A stretch of 58,374 bases of DNA from Myxosarcina sp. GA_180221_E-2-1-MAG-40_15 (GCA_020692205.1 JAIMKV010000024.1:1-58374); one strand, 5' to 3'; positions 48,596 to 58,374 are shown, counted from the stretch's first letter. Notes: generated by a model not told the origin, from the sequence alone. Translations and numbers: made by a program.

Positions 48596-49291
48596 ATGAA
48601 GTTTGGGATTATAGTGTTTCCTGGCTCAAATTGCGATCGCGATGTTTTAACGGTAACTCAAGGATTATTATCTGTACCTACCCGCATGGTATGGCATCAG
48701 TCAACAGATATCCACGATCTTGACGTAGTAATTGTTCCAGGGGGTTTTAGCTACGGCGATTATCTGCGCTGTGGTGCGATCGCACAATTCTCTCCTGTGA
48801 TGAACAGCGTCATCGAACACGCTAAACAGGGTAAGTATGTCTTGGGCATCTGTAATGGCTTCCAGGTACTGACAGAAGTTGGTTTGTTACCAGGGGCATT
48901 AATTCGCAATCGTAAGCTGCATTTTATTTGCGATCGCGTTCCTGTTAAAGTTGAACGTAATGATACGATTTGGACAAAAGATTACCAAAGTCAACAGGTA
49001 ATTACTTTGCCTGTAGCTCATGGAGAAGGCTGTTACTATGCCGACGATGATACTTTAAAAGCTTTAGAAGATCATGAGCAGGTATTGTTTCGCTACTGTA
49101 GTTCAGCGGGAGAAATTAACGCCGAGCATAATCTTAATGGTTCGATGAATAATATAGCGGGAATTGTCAATCAGCAGGGAAATGTCTTGGGCATGATGCC
49201 TCATCCAGAGCGAGCTTCAGATCGGGCAATCGGCAGTACGGATGGTTTAGCCGTGTTTCAAGGATTACTGAACTCGATGGCTGTAGTTTAG
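48596..49291 (+). CDS. purQ: Phosphoribosylformylglycinamidine synthase subunit PurQ
   Basis: Glutaminase subunit of FGAM synthase, supplying ammonia from glutamine. 231 residues, class I amidotransferase fold. The nucleophile Cys is in GICNGFQVL, and the His-Glu pair is in MMPHPERA. It forms an operon with purS. Confidence 0.96.
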   Translation: MKFGIIVFPGSNCDRDVLTVTQGLLSVPTRMVWHQSTDIHDLDVVIVPGGFSYGDYLRCGAIAQFSPVMNSVIEHAKQGKYVLGICNGFQVLTEVGLLPGALIRNRKLHFICDRVPVKVERNDTIWTKDYQSQQVITLPVAHGEGCYYADDDTLKALEDHEQVLFRYCSSAGEINAEHNLNGSMNNIAGIVNQQGNVLGMMPHPERASDRAIGSTDGLAVFQGLLNSMAVV

Positions 49292-49427
49292 TAAGGTACA
49301 GAATGTTAGTGGGCTTTATTCTCTTTGGCTAGTTTTTTAGCTAATAGCTCTTGATACATAACAGATCATTTCCTGTCTCCAATTACAAAAATCTACTTTT
49401 AAAACTAAACGAGGTCTGAAAATAAAA

Positions 49428-50330
49428 ATGAATATCGAGCAGTTGAACGCGGATTACGGCATTGCCAACAAAGTTAAGTTTATTGAAGGTAAAGGTGGTT
49501 TTCCAACCATCGAGATCAGTAACGAACACGCCCAGGCTACAATCTCGGTTTATGCAGCTCAGGTATTGTCTTTTAAGCCCGTCAACCAGTCAGAAGTCAT
49601 GTTTTTGAGTAGTCAAGCCTATTACCAGTCGGGTAAAGCAATCAAAGGCGGTACGCCGATTTGTTGGCCCTGGTTTGGCCCCGATCCTGAAGAGAAAGGA
49701 CGCTCTAGTCATGGTTTTGTGCGTAATCGACTGTGGCAAATGCGCGATGTAGTCAGTACTCAAGACGGGGCAACTCAAGTAATTATGGGGTTAGTAGATA
49801 CGGCAGAAACGAGAGAAATTTGGGACTACAGCTTTGATATCGCGATCGCAATTACTGTCGGTAGTTCCTTAACCATAGAATTAATTACCCAAAACACAGG
49901 GCAAGAGCCTTTTTCAATTACTCAGGCTTTACATACTTATTTCCAAATCGCAGACATCAATCAGCTAGCGGTATTAGGTTTGGCAGGTAAGGCTTATCTA
50001 GATAAAGTTGATGATGGTAAACAAAAAACTCAGGCTGGTGCAGTTACTTTTTCTGGGGAATGCGATCGCATTTATTTAGATGTTCCGTCAGAGTTAGTTA
50101 TTGAAGATCGGGCAGGGAACAGAAACATCAAAATTACCGCCACTAATAGCAAGACAGCGATTGTTTGGAATCCTGAGGCAGATATTTCGGCGAACATGGC
50201 GGATTTAGGCGATCAAGATTACATTAACTTTGTCTGTGTCGAAACTGCTAATGCTGCTAATGAAATTATTGAAGTCGCTGCTGGCGATCATTATAAAATA
50301 GCTGCTAACTACTCTGTCGAAAAGCCTTAA
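49428..50330 (+). CDS. D-hexose-6-phosphate mutarotase
   Basis: Aldose-1-epimerase-like (YeaD-type) enzyme interconverting alpha and beta hexose-6-phosphates. 300 residues. The key blocks are KGGTPICWPWFGP, SSHGFVRNRLW with the active-site His, ALHTYFQIADI, and VVWNPEA-type end (IVWNPEADISANMADLG). Role in sugar phosphate metabolism is from the family. Confidence 0.88.
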   Translation: MNIEQLNADYGIANKVKFIEGKGGFPTIEISNEHAQATISVYAAQVLSFKPVNQSEVMFLSSQAYYQSGKAIKGGTPICWPWFGPDPEEKGRSSHGFVRNRLWQMRDVVSTQDGATQVIMGLVDTAETREIWDYSFDIAIAITVGSSLTIELITQNTGQEPFSITQALHTYFQIADINQLAVLGLAGKAYLDKVDDGKQKTQAGAVTFSGECDRIYLDVPSELVIEDRAGNRNIKITATNSKTAIVWNPEADISANMADLGDQDYINFVCVETANAANEIIEVAAGDHYKIAANYSVEKP

Positions 50331-50359
50331 ATAATATATGCAAGATAACCAATACAGAG

Positions 50360-51979
50360 TCAGAAAAAATTAGAATCGAGCGAAAAATAAATTCCATCTT
50401 CTTGTAAAGAACTATTTTCTGCCTCTACCGTTGACAAAGGAATCCCCCAATCCAGACGGGCGTTAAAACTATCCCCCAGGGAAAAGTTCAAGCCAACTCC
50501 TAAAGAAGGTAAGGTGGAGTTAGTAATTTCGACATCGTCACTATTCCAAACTGTTCCTACATCAAAGAAAGGGGCAATTTGCACTAAACCATCGATTTGT
50601 TTGAATCTCAATATAGGTATCCGCAGTTCGGCAGAAGCAAACACGCCATTGTCTGCTAAACTAAGATCCTGGCGATAACCTCTAGCACTATTAGCACCAC
50701 CTAATCTAAATTGCTCTAGGGGTACTAGACTACCTCCCGATACTTGAGCATCTCCCCGCAGCAACAGTAAAAAATCTTCATTTAAGCGTCTTATCCATTG
50801 CCCTTGTCCACGCCAAGCCAAAAAAGTATTGTCAGGTTCGCCATCATCATTGATTGTTGGATCAAAAGCATCTACCCCAAGACTAAATTGAGAACGAAAA
50901 GCCAACACCTCTTTTTCGTTGCGGTTAACAAATTCTTGAAATAATCTGATCGCGCTAATTCTAGTTTCGCCATCCTCATTAGCACCACGGGAAAGCTGAA
51001 AACTATCTTCTAATAGAAAAGTCTCACTTTCAGTACGGGTTAGGCTCATGCCGACAGAAAATTCTTGGGTTGGCTGTTGTATGATGGGTTGACGTAGACT
51101 TAGCTCATAATAACGAGATTTAGATTCAATATCGAGCGCAGTAAAGGGTTGTTCAATTACGTTGTTAGAATTGCTGCCGTAAGCTGCTTTGATCGTACCG
51201 TTTTTGGAGTTGATCGGTAAACTATAGGCAAAATCTAAAGCGTTACTGCCATTAGTGTTGGCATACTCTAAGTTAAATTGATCGCCAAATCCCAACAAAT
51301 TACCGTGATTAATTCCAATCGATCTTTCGTTAGCGCCGACACTGGGAGATCTATTATTATTCAAACTAGTAGCCACATTAAATACATCCGCCTCTTGAAT
51401 TTTAATATCCAGCAAGCTGGTTCCTGGGCTGATTCCTGCCGAGAGTTCGGCAGATACATTTTCAATTAAGGGATTGAGACGTAATAATTGTAAAGCAGAC
51501 AGTAAAGTATCAATATTAATCGGTTTTCCTGCTGCTGCTTCGATTCGAGACGAAATGTAATTAGCAGAAAGATGTTCGGTTCCTGAAACGTTAATCTTTT
51601 CGAGTTGTCCTTCTAAGACGGCAATTCTAATCGTGCCATTAGTTAATTTTTGGGGAGGAATATAAGCCCCCGAACTAACATATCCTTGTTCGGTATAGAG
51701 TTTAGTAATAACACTTCTGGCTTGAAATAACTCTGGTAAGGTTAAAGGACGATTACGATAAGATTGAATGGCTTGATCTAGTTCTTGTTTACTAAAGACG
51801 CTGCTGCCAACTACATTAAAGTTTTTGACGATAATATGCTCAGAATCATTAATAACAATTAGATCGTTGTTTTCTTCGGCACTCAAAGGCTGTAAACCTA
51901 CAAGTGTAATCGCGATCGCTAATAAAGAATAGAAATAATTTGAGTTTAACTTGCGCCAAAAATCGTCGGAAATTGACAT
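50360..51979 (-). CDS. TpsB-type (ShlB/FhaC/HecB) outer-membrane transporter
   Basis: 539-residue outer-membrane protein of two-partner secretion. A signal sequence (about 1-34) is followed by POTRA domains (about 48-195) with FNVVGSSVFSKQELD and VLEGQLEKINVSG, then a beta barrel ending in Phe. LGGANSARGY is the conserved VRGY/F-type lid motif. The barrel strands show alternating hydrophobic residues. No TpsA exoprotein gene is next to it, so the partner is elsewhere or the protein exports another cargo. Confidence 0.85.
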   Translation of the reverse strand: MSISDDFWRKLNSNYFYSLLAIAITLVGLQPLSAEENNDLIVINDSEHIIVKNFNVVGSSVFSKQELDQAIQSYRNRPLTLPELFQARSVITKLYTEQGYVSSGAYIPPQKLTNGTIRIAVLEGQLEKINVSGTEHLSANYISSRIEAAAGKPINIDTLLSALQLLRLNPLIENVSAELSAGISPGTSLLDIKIQEADVFNVATSLNNNRSPSVGANERSIGINHGNLLGFGDQFNLEYANTNGSNALDFAYSLPINSKNGTIKAAYGSNSNNVIEQPFTALDIESKSRYYELSLRQPIIQQPTQEFSVGMSLTRTESETFLLEDSFQLSRGANEDGETRISAIRLFQEFVNRNEKEVLAFRSQFSLGVDAFDPTINDDGEPDNTFLAWRGQGQWIRRLNEDFLLLLRGDAQVSGGSLVPLEQFRLGGANSARGYRQDLSLADNGVFASAELRIPILRFKQIDGLVQIAPFFDVGTVWNSDDVEITNSTLPSLGVGLNFSLGDSFNARLDWGIPLSTVEAENSSLQEDGIYFSLDSNFF

Positions 51980-52072
51980 ATTGATCGCTATGCTTTGAGA
52001 CAGTCTCTTTTATAAAGTTCCCAAAAACAGACTACAAATAACGCGATCGCTGACATTAGTTACTTTTGTGCT

Positions 52073-53182
52073 TTAATTTCTAATTTGATAGCGCATTCCT
52101 GGTAGCTGCAATACTAAATCCATTAACTCTAGCTGGGATAAAGCCGATAAAACTTCGCTGATGTCTAATCCTGTTTGTTCGACAATTAAATCTAAAGAAA
52201 CAGACTCGCGATCAATCAGACGATAAATTCGTTCTAATTTTGGATCTAAATCTACTATGGGCATAGTGGGAGTAAACGGAATACGATCTAAACAGGGCAT
52301 TGTACCTAACATTTCTAATAAATGTTCAATGCCTAAAACTACGTGCGCCCCAGAATTGAGCAGTGCCAAACATCCCAAAGCTTGAGTATTATCTAAAGAG
52401 CCAGGCAGAACATAAACATCGCGACAAAAATCATTGGCAAAACGAGCCGTAATCAAAGCTCCAGAACGCTGAGGGGCTTCCATAATTAAGACAGCGCGAC
52501 ACAAACCCGCAATGATGCGATTACGTGCGGGAAAATGATTACGATCTGGTGGAGTTTGGGCAGGATATTCACTAACGATCAAGCCCTGCTCGATTAATCG
52601 CTGATAAAGACTACGATTACTGTACGGATAAACTGTATCTACCCCCGTGCCTAAAACCGCGATCGTTCTACCGTTGGCTTCCAAGCAGGCTTGATGCGCC
52701 ACGGTATCAATTCCTGCTGCCATACCAGAAACAATTCCAAAGCCATGACTAACAAGTGCTTGGGTAATTTTTCTCGTCCAGCGTTTGCCGTATTCTGTAG
52801 GGTTGCGAGTTCCGACAATGCCAATCATCGGCTTAATGCCCTGATTTTCGGTTAGCTCAACCTGCCCTAGATAGTAAAGTAACGGTGGCGGACTAGGAAT
52901 TTCTAACAGTAGTCGTGGATAAGCCGTTTCTGCTGGAATCCAAAACTGAGGATTTTGGGTTAAATGCTGAGTGATTAATTCTGCGGGATAGTGTTTGACT
53001 CTTTTTTGCTGGATGGCAGTAACAAATTTATTACTTAATCCCTCGATTTCAGCAAAGGCGATCGCTGGAGCATTCCAAGCCTCCTCTAGCGAACCAAAAT
53101 GCTGATAGATTTTTTTGAGCGTAACCGCGCCAATGCCTTGAAGTTGTGACCAGGCTAACCAATAAGCTCGTTCTTGTTCCAT
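52073..53182 (-). CDS. dprA: DNA-processing protein DprA
   Basis: Loads RecA on incoming single-stranded DNA during natural transformation. About 369 residues. An N-terminal SAM/HhH-like part (WLAWSQLQGIGAVTLKKIY) precedes the Rossmann DprA domain with IVGTRNPTEYG, GMAAGIDTVAHQ and LGTGVDTVYP. A C-terminal winged-helix part (about 300-369) closes it. The ATG at 53182 is preferred over the TTG at 53221, because it matches the family N terminus. Confidence 0.92.
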   Translation of the reverse strand: MEQERAYWLAWSQLQGIGAVTLKKIYQHFGSLEEAWNAPAIAFAEIEGLSNKFVTAIQQKRVKHYPAELITQHLTQNPQFWIPAETAYPRLLLEIPSPPPLLYYLGQVELTENQGIKPMIGIVGTRNPTEYGKRWTRKITQALVSHGFGIVSGMAAGIDTVAHQACLEANGRTIAVLGTGVDTVYPYSNRSLYQRLIEQGLIVSEYPAQTPPDRNHFPARNRIIAGLCRAVLIMEAPQRSGALITARFANDFCRDVYVLPGSLDNTQALGCLALLNSGAHVVLGIEHLLEMLGTMPCLDRIPFTPTMPIVDLDPKLERIYRLIDRESVSLDLIVEQTGLDISEVLSALSQLELMDLVLQLPGMRYQIRN

Positions 53183-53402
53183 GAAAGTTATCAGCGCGAT
53201 CGCAGTTTTAGTCACAGGCAATTATTGATTCTTACTAATCGATTGTCAATTAGTAAAACCAGTCAACAAATTGAAAACTTAGATTAATTTGTCAGGGTAA
53301 CTACGGAAAATATTGACGATTAAATTACGATTGTTATCTAGATTCGTTCGCTTCAGCCTAATGTAGTTAGGATAATCAGTGACGCTTATTTAGGCTATTG
53401 CT

Positions 53403-54053
53403 GTGGAATCTAAAAATACCTCTATTGAACATCAAAACGTTCCGATTGAACATCAAGGGTTACATAGCTTTTTGTATAGTTCTGATGATGAACACAACGC
53501 CGATTCTGATTCAACTATAAATTCTGATGGAACCACGGTAGTTGCGGTGGCAAAATGGTTACAACAAACTGAAAATATTAAGGTTGCAGGAGTTTATGCC
53601 GTTCTCGATGGCGATCGCATTTATCAGTATATTGGCTATTCTAGAGATGTTCTGCGTTCTCTTAAAGGACACATTGCTCAAAACGGCACGCAAGTTTGCT
53701 CTTTGATCCGCGTTAAAACTTTTAAATTTCCCCAGCGACAAGCGATGGAAGCACTAAAAGATAACTGGATCGCTGAGTTAGATTATCTCCCTTCAGGAAA
53801 TTCTGGTAAGAGTGAAACCTGGGCGCGTACGATTGGTGAAGCTGCTAAGGCAACCATGACAGAAAGTGAGAGAAATGCTTATGAGTCAAAGAAGCTAAAG
53901 CTGCGTAAAGCAATGGCAGATGCCGCTTTAATCGATGAGTTAACCGCGCAGGATACCCAAAGCGAAGCAGAAATTCAGCGTCGACAACAGCTTGAAGCAG
54001 CGGTTAAAAATGATGATTGGAGTTCGGTGATTGAATCCCAAGGATCTTTATAA
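53403..54053 (+). CDS. GIY-YIG nuclease-domain protein
   Basis: 216 residues. An acidic, probably disordered N terminus (about 1-45) precedes a GIY-YIG-like domain (about 60-125) with VAGVYAVLD, YQYIGYSRDVLRSL and a following Glu/Asp pattern. The C terminus is helical and charged. The first motif is GVYAV in place of GIY. Starts with GTG. Function unknown; a nuclease activity is inferred from the fold only. Confidence 0.65.
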   Translation: MESKNTSIEHQNVPIEHQGLHSFLYSSDDEHNADSDSTINSDGTTVVAVAKWLQQTENIKVAGVYAVLDGDRIYQYIGYSRDVLRSLKGHIAQNGTQVCSLIRVKTFKFPQRQAMEALKDNWIAELDYLPSGNSGKSETWARTIGEAAKATMTESERNAYESKKLKLRKAMADAALIDELTAQDTQSEAEIQRRQQLEAAVKNDDWSSVIESQGSL

Positions 54054-54087
54054 GTCAAAAGTCAAAAGTCAAAAGTCAAAAGTTAAA
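54053..54087. repeat. AGTCAAA heptad tandem array
   Basis: Four perfect AGTCAAA units (54053-54080) and a fifth with one change (AGTTAAA). The first base of the array is the last base of the GIY-YIG stop codon. Short tandem heptad of the cyanobacterial STRR type. Confidence 0.7.
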
Positions 54088-54239
54088 GTCTTGCGATTAA
54101 AAATCTTAGGATGACTAAATATTGATCTGTATTAGGGGTAACGTGCAGGCACTCCTTTGTATAAAAGCATACCGTGTGACGAGCGTTTTACTCTTTAACT
54201 AATTTCAACCAGTTAACTTTTGGCTAACTATTATTATGA

Positions 54240-54524
54240 TTAATTATCAAATAGTTCTTTTAAACCGATAAAGCCGACAAAAAAAGTATAAATACCATAA
54301 GTAAACGGATTTTGATCGCCAGAACTAGCTTTGATAGCAGCAATGAACCCTTCAATACCATGAGCAGTTAAAGCAATACTGGCTAACCAAAAAATAGATT
54401 GTAAGTTGGGAGGTAATGACTGATTATTTAGATGCAGAGATAGATTCCATCCTACTAAAGCTAAAGCACTAGTCATTGCCAGAGTAGAAATTATTTTAAT
54501 TGTGTTGGCTATTTGTGGCTTCAT
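54240..54524 (-). CDS. Small hypothetical membrane protein
   Basis: 94 residues with three hydrophobic segments (about 10-28, 42-60, 72-90). I do not recognise the family. It begins MKPQIANT and ends with an acidic tail. Codon usage and the ATG start with no rivals make it a plausible real gene; confidence is limited by size. Confidence 0.55.
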   Translation of the reverse strand: MKPQIANTIKIISTLAMTSALALVGWNLSLHLNNQSLPPNLQSIFWLASIALTAHGIEGFIAAIKASSGDQNPFTYGIYTFFVGFIGLKELFDN

Positions 54525-54935
54525 TTAATTTTGCGATTAAGTAGTTTTAATTTAATCCAGACATGGCTACTGCTAAGGCTAATTTTAGCTGAGTAGAAGC
54601 TTTTTTCGTTGAAGTAAAATATTATTTTTGATGCTAATTCTCGAACTCTAGCTTAAATTTATTAAATTTATGAATTAATCATTACTTGACTCGATATTGG
54701 AAAATAATTTTAGATTAGCTATTTCAATAAATCTCCCAATTAAAAGATCAAGTAAGTTTTTCACAAGCTTTAAGTAAAAATAATGAATCTTCACATTAAA
54801 TTCACCTGATTAATCACTAAGTAGGTAAACATTGTAATCAAGAAAATACAATTATTATACAACCAAGGTTTATTACCGATAAGTGTAATAGTTGTGCTTA
54901 ATTATTCTTATTTTTAGTTAAATACTGTTACTTAC
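54525..54935. other. 411-base AT-rich divergent region
   Basis: Divergent spacer between the small membrane gene and the next unknown gene. I see no clear structure, tRNA or recognisable promoter. Confidence 0.6.
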
Positions 54936-55364
54936 ATGATTGAACTTTTATACTTAGCATCTCAATTACAGTGTGGTTCAAACAGCGCTTTATTAAATAT
55001 CAAAGTTGATATTTATCAAAATCAACAGCTAATTAAAACTATGCTGAAAAACGATCGCGTACTATTACCTGTTGATTCTGTAGGTGAACTTACTTTTAGA
55101 TACAGCATAGTCAACAATACTACTCAATGCAACTTAGCCACTCCTACCCAGCAAGTGTTATCTCCTAAAGATAATCTGCCCAGCATGGCTGGAATTTACC
55201 AGCAAGATTCAGTTCAAACGCTGCTCAATGGTTTGGATGACTACGAGGAGTTGTTTTTAGTTGAGCTAGGCACAACTAATCAACAAAGTGCTGCATTTGA
55301 TCTGCAAGATGTAGTAATTAAAGTAGATAATAACCCTACCGTTAGTAGTCTTTATGCTGACTAA
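54936..55364 (+). CDS. Hypothetical soluble protein
   Basis: 142 residues, no membrane segment or export signal. Beta-rich pattern (ALLNIKVDIYQNQQLIKTM, then ELTFRYSI). I do not recognise the family. Its stop codon overlaps by 4 bases the stop of the convergent DHH/CBS gene. Confidence 0.55.
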   Translation: MIELLYLASQLQCGSNSALLNIKVDIYQNQQLIKTMLKNDRVLLPVDSVGELTFRYSIVNNTTQCNLATPTQQVLSPKDNLPSMAGIYQQDSVQTLLNGLDDYEELFLVELGTTNQQSAAFDLQDVVIKVDNNPTVSSLYAD

Positions 55365-58084
55365 ATAAACGAAATATATTCAGCATATTTAGATTTTACA
55401 TACTCTTCTGCTCTAGAGCGATCGCCTATCTTACTATCTAGAGTCGCAACTAAAACATCATCTAAAATCTGTTTATATAATGGCCCTGGTTTAAAACCCA
55501 GGGTTTTTAGATCGTTGCCGTTTAATAAAGGTTTTACTTGAGATAAGCTGGTAATATATCGCCAAACCAAACGACGAATTTGTTTATTGCTTCTGGCGGC
55601 AAACAAAATTAATCCCAAAGGTTGATATGAATGCAATAACTGATAAATTTGGCTAGGAGAATTACTTTGAGCTAGCTGAGTTGCAACCTCAGTCTCTAAC
55701 ATTTCTAGCTGTTGAAGTCGTTGCAGGCTATCCTTGGGCAACTGCAAATTATTTGCCACCATCATTCTCGACGCAGGGGCTAAATGAGCAATTAAAGCTT
55801 CTAGTCTAATTAACCAAAGATCGGTAGTTTCAGGTTCAAAATAAACTAACCATTTAGCCACACAGTGTATCTGCCACTTTAGGGCAGGAGTCAAGGTTAA
55901 GTCTTGATGTAAACAGCTTAGAGCGTTGAGATCATCAAGCAGCCGTAGTGCAGGTTGACTATATTGAGCCTGGAGAATATATTTTAATTCGGCTCTTAAT
56001 CTGGTGGTTAACGCAGGAGTTTGGCGATCGCTAATTCTTAACTGTTCATATACCCCGCTTTTAATTGCATAGCGAATATATTCCTCTGTTTGAGGTTCAA
56101 TCGTAAAGCCTAAACGCACCGCAAACCTAACCGCACGATAGATACGAGTTGGATCTTCAATAAAGCTATTCGCATGAAGCACACGAATCAGGCGCGATCG
56201 CAAATCTAATAAACCACCAAAAAAGTCCAATAAATCTCCTTTACGGGAATTTTCTCCTCGTTTAGGTGGAGTCAGGCGCACTGCCAGAGCATTAATCGTG
56301 AAATCTCGGCGATACAAATCCTGACGGATTGAACTGGCTTCTACTTGAGGATTAGCTGCGGGATAGGGATAAAATTCGGTACGTGCAGTGGCAATATCTA
56401 CCAGAAGGTTACCCAATAGGGGATCTTGATGCCAAGTTAAAGCTGCGGTTTGAAATTCCCCGTGTATGGCCACGCTGGCTTGAGGGTACATCTGCTGAAT
56501 CACGGCGGCTAATTCTACCCCCGCGTGATCTTCAGTCGAACGATGATAGCCATCAACCACTAAATCAATATCCTGCAACAGTAAAGGCTCATCATCGCTG
56601 GTGAGCAAAACATCTCTGACTCCACCCCCGACTAAATAAAGATTCCAACCCCTAGCTAATGCTGCTTGCGTTACTTGCTGAAGGAGTTGCCAAATTGCTG
56701 GTTCTAAGCGGTTGTGGAGAGTGGGTAACAGATGAGAAGTTAGATTCTTTTGATTAGCTGGATCGCTTTGTTCATCATGATGCTGATCGTGAAGCTGACG
56801 TAAAACATCAGTACGAGTCACAATGCCAATTAACTCTCCTGATTCAATTACGGGTAATCTACCTACGTCGTAAGTTACCATGATTGACTGTATTTCAGGC
56901 AAAGGCGTATCGGGAATAATGGTTTTGAGATTTCGACTCATATAGCCTTTAACTGGGGCATGATTAAAGCCATGATGGATAGCTAAATCTAAATCGCGAC
57001 GCGAGATAATGCCGACAAGGCGATCGCTTTCATTGACCACTGATAGCCCAGAATGACCATAGCGAAACAAAATTCTTTGTGCCTGTTCGATAGTTATATC
57101 AGGACGAATAGTTCTGACGGGAGAAGACATCAAATCTCTAGCAGTAGGAGACTGGGGAATTTGTGACTGTAATTGAGCTAATAAATCAGCAAAGATTTGT
57201 TCTGGTTGCTCGGTGGAGATAGACATCGAAGCTGCTTGAGCATGACCACCACCACCGAAAGGCTCGAAAAGCTGATTGAGATTGGTTTCAGCTAAACGCG
57301 ATCGCCCGATTACCACTAGTTTATGCTGATTACCTAACCGAAACCGATGACCTAATAGCAGGACATCACTTTCGGTTAGGTTAATTAATCTTGCTGTTAG
57401 AGTAGCCAAACCACTGACAAATTTATCTGTCTGCAACAACACCGAAGCAATTGTATAACCGTAAACGGTAGTGCGCTCAAGACTATCTAAACTATATTTC
57501 AATAGTTCCTGTAGCTGGTGAGATAGACCTGGATCATTGTATTCAGCAATGATGGAAACATTTGCCGACTGTTCCATCAACCAGGCGATCGCTCTAGCAT
57601 CACGAGGTGTTGATTGATCAAAGGTCAAAGAACCTGTATCGACATGGATGCCTAAAGCCATTGCCGTAGCTTCAAAAGGCGTTAGCGTAATATTCTGCTG
57701 CTGTAATAACTCGACGATGTAAGTTGTAATTGCCCCAACTGCTTCGGTATAAATCTGGGTTACAGCAATGTCTGATTCAAGATCGACATGATGATCGAAC
57801 ACCTCAATGCGCTGCACATTAGGTAAAGCTAACCAGTCGGCTGCTGTTCCCAGGCGATCGCTTTTTTGAGCATCGACAATATAAATATTGGCGATCGCTT
57901 CGGGAGTAACACTACGCATTTCGACAAAGTTAAACTCATCTCGATACAATGCCAAAAAATTTTTAACTGAGGGATGTGCGCCTCCTGTTAACACAATTTT
58001 TGACCCCGATTTAAGTCGAGATAGACCAATTGCCGAACCCAAAGCGTCAAAGTCTACAGTTTGATGGCAGAGAATTATGTCCAT
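55361..58084 (-). CDS. DHH / CBS / tRNA nucleotidyltransferase multidomain protein
   Basis: About 907 residues with four modules: DHH phosphoesterase (DFDALGSA, DHHVD), DHHA1 RNA-binding part (GGGGHAQAASM), two CBS domains (about 310-430), and a class II nucleotidyltransferase of the poly(A) polymerase/CCA-adding family (GGGVRDVLL, then DIDLVVDG) with its helical C terminus. In cyanobacteria this architecture is the A-adding or CCA-adding enzyme for tRNA 3' ends. The ATG at 58084 is preferred to the GTG at 58096. Confidence 0.88.
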   Translation of the reverse strand: MDIILCHQTVDFDALGSAIGLSRLKSGSKIVLTGGAHPSVKNFLALYRDEFNFVEMRSVTPEAIANIYIVDAQKSDRLGTAADWLALPNVQRIEVFDHHVDLESDIAVTQIYTEAVGAITTYIVELLQQQNITLTPFEATAMALGIHVDTGSLTFDQSTPRDARAIAWLMEQSANVSIIAEYNDPGLSHQLQELLKYSLDSLERTTVYGYTIASVLLQTDKFVSGLATLTARLINLTESDVLLLGHRFRLGNQHKLVVIGRSRLAETNLNQLFEPFGGGGHAQAASMSISTEQPEQIFADLLAQLQSQIPQSPTARDLMSSPVRTIRPDITIEQAQRILFRYGHSGLSVVNESDRLVGIISRRDLDLAIHHGFNHAPVKGYMSRNLKTIIPDTPLPEIQSIMVTYDVGRLPVIESGELIGIVTRTDVLRQLHDQHHDEQSDPANQKNLTSHLLPTLHNRLEPAIWQLLQQVTQAALARGWNLYLVGGGVRDVLLTSDDEPLLLQDIDLVVDGYHRSTEDHAGVELAAVIQQMYPQASVAIHGEFQTAALTWHQDPLLGNLLVDIATARTEFYPYPAANPQVEASSIRQDLYRRDFTINALAVRLTPPKRGENSRKGDLLDFFGGLLDLRSRLIRVLHANSFIEDPTRIYRAVRFAVRLGFTIEPQTEEYIRYAIKSGVYEQLRISDRQTPALTTRLRAELKYILQAQYSQPALRLLDDLNALSCLHQDLTLTPALKWQIHCVAKWLVYFEPETTDLWLIRLEALIAHLAPASRMMVANNLQLPKDSLQRLQQLEMLETEVATQLAQSNSPSQIYQLLHSYQPLGLILFAARSNKQIRRLVWRYITSLSQVKPLLNGNDLKTLGFKPGPLYKQILDDVLVATLDSKIGDRSRAEEYVKSKYAEYISFI

Positions 58085-58374
58085 GGTTTTAATCACGTTG
58101 CTAATTTGACGTAACAGCGATTTTTAATTGAATGAATTACGCTTGCAATTAGCTTATTTTTAGCTTTTAGACAATTATCAGGTTTAATCTATTTAGTCTA
58201 CCCAACCCAAAAGCTGAGTAAAGCACTGCCTGAACCTTACCAAAGCCTTTGGGCTAAAGTCACTCATTCAATCATTACATAAAGCCCGAAGTTGATCAGC
58301 GCTCTCAAGCCTTCTCATTCACAAGGAAACAGAAGAAAAATTTCTCATCACTTGAATCCTCGCCGTGAGGCAAG

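Noticed and set aside
49336-49360. TTGGCTA/TAGCTAA stem after purQ
   Set aside because: Short, AT-rich and with one wobble; it can occur by chance and has no T tract after the stem.

Overview
The window is chromosomal cyanobacterial DNA. It carries psbA (photosystem II D1), an RNA polymerase beta' subunit split into rpoC1 and rpoC2, Ycf46, several cyanobacteria-restricted DUF families (DUF3038, DUF4335, DUF2996, DUF3110), and very many copies of the HIP1 octamer GCGATCGC in an AT-rich background. The genus cannot be fixed from the sequence alone; a unicellular or pleurocapsalean-type genome is plausible but is inference.

Layout. 0.2-7 kb, mostly minus strand: psbA with promoter and terminator, an RluE-type pseudouridine synthase, an OmpR-type response regulator, an O-antigen-ligase-type membrane protein, a TolC-like outer-membrane protein and apt. 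7-15 kb, mostly plus strand: the DUF3038/DUF4335 pair, an M41-like membrane peptidase, a creatininase-family enzyme (minus), small conserved genes, murQ and a site-2 protease. 15-22 kb, plus: polA, sppA and a MurT-type ligase. 22-24 kb, minus: a CAP/PPC exported protein and an InrS-like CsoR-family metal sensor. 24.3-35 kb, minus: rpsT-tatD-rpoB-rpoC1-rpoC2, a transcription/translation cluster ending in a hairpin with a T tract. 35-39.3 kb, plus: a candidate structured RNA, hisD, tRNA-Ser(GCU), an amino-acid-type ABC binding lipoprotein and nickel superoxide dismutase (sodN). 39.4-47.2 kb: rpsD, moaA (minus), ycf46 with an SH3-domain gene, a thioredoxin-reductase-like flavoprotein, an NfeD-SPFH pair and an HNH nuclease fragment. 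47.2-58 kb: a Uma2-family gene, a Zur-type Fur regulator, purS-purQ, a hexose-6-phosphate epimerase, a TpsB transporter, dprA, a GIY-YIG protein, small unknowns and a four-module DHH/CBS/nucleotidyltransferase protein.

Functional links. Cell-wall metabolism recurs (murQ, MurT-type ligase, O-antigen ligase, TpsB, TolC). Nickel and zinc handling appears as an InrS-like sensor, NiSOD and Zur. Membrane proteostasis appears as an M41-like peptidase, S2P, SppA and NfeD/SPFH.

The most interesting unexplained signal is at 35214-35479, upstream of hisD. A TATAAT box ends about 8 bases before a 13-bp closing helix whose partner strand lies about 230 nt away. Inside it is a perfect 9-bp helix, then a 5-bp helix after a 4-nt bulge, plus local hairpins. 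This looks like an undescribed structured RNA of about 250 nt. Other unexplained structures are a three-way-junction-like element after polA, a rod-like inverted repeat with an anti-SD-like loop upstream of polA, a GC-rich element with a cysteine-rich mini-ORF after rpoC2, and a hairpin repeat between rpoB and rpoC1.
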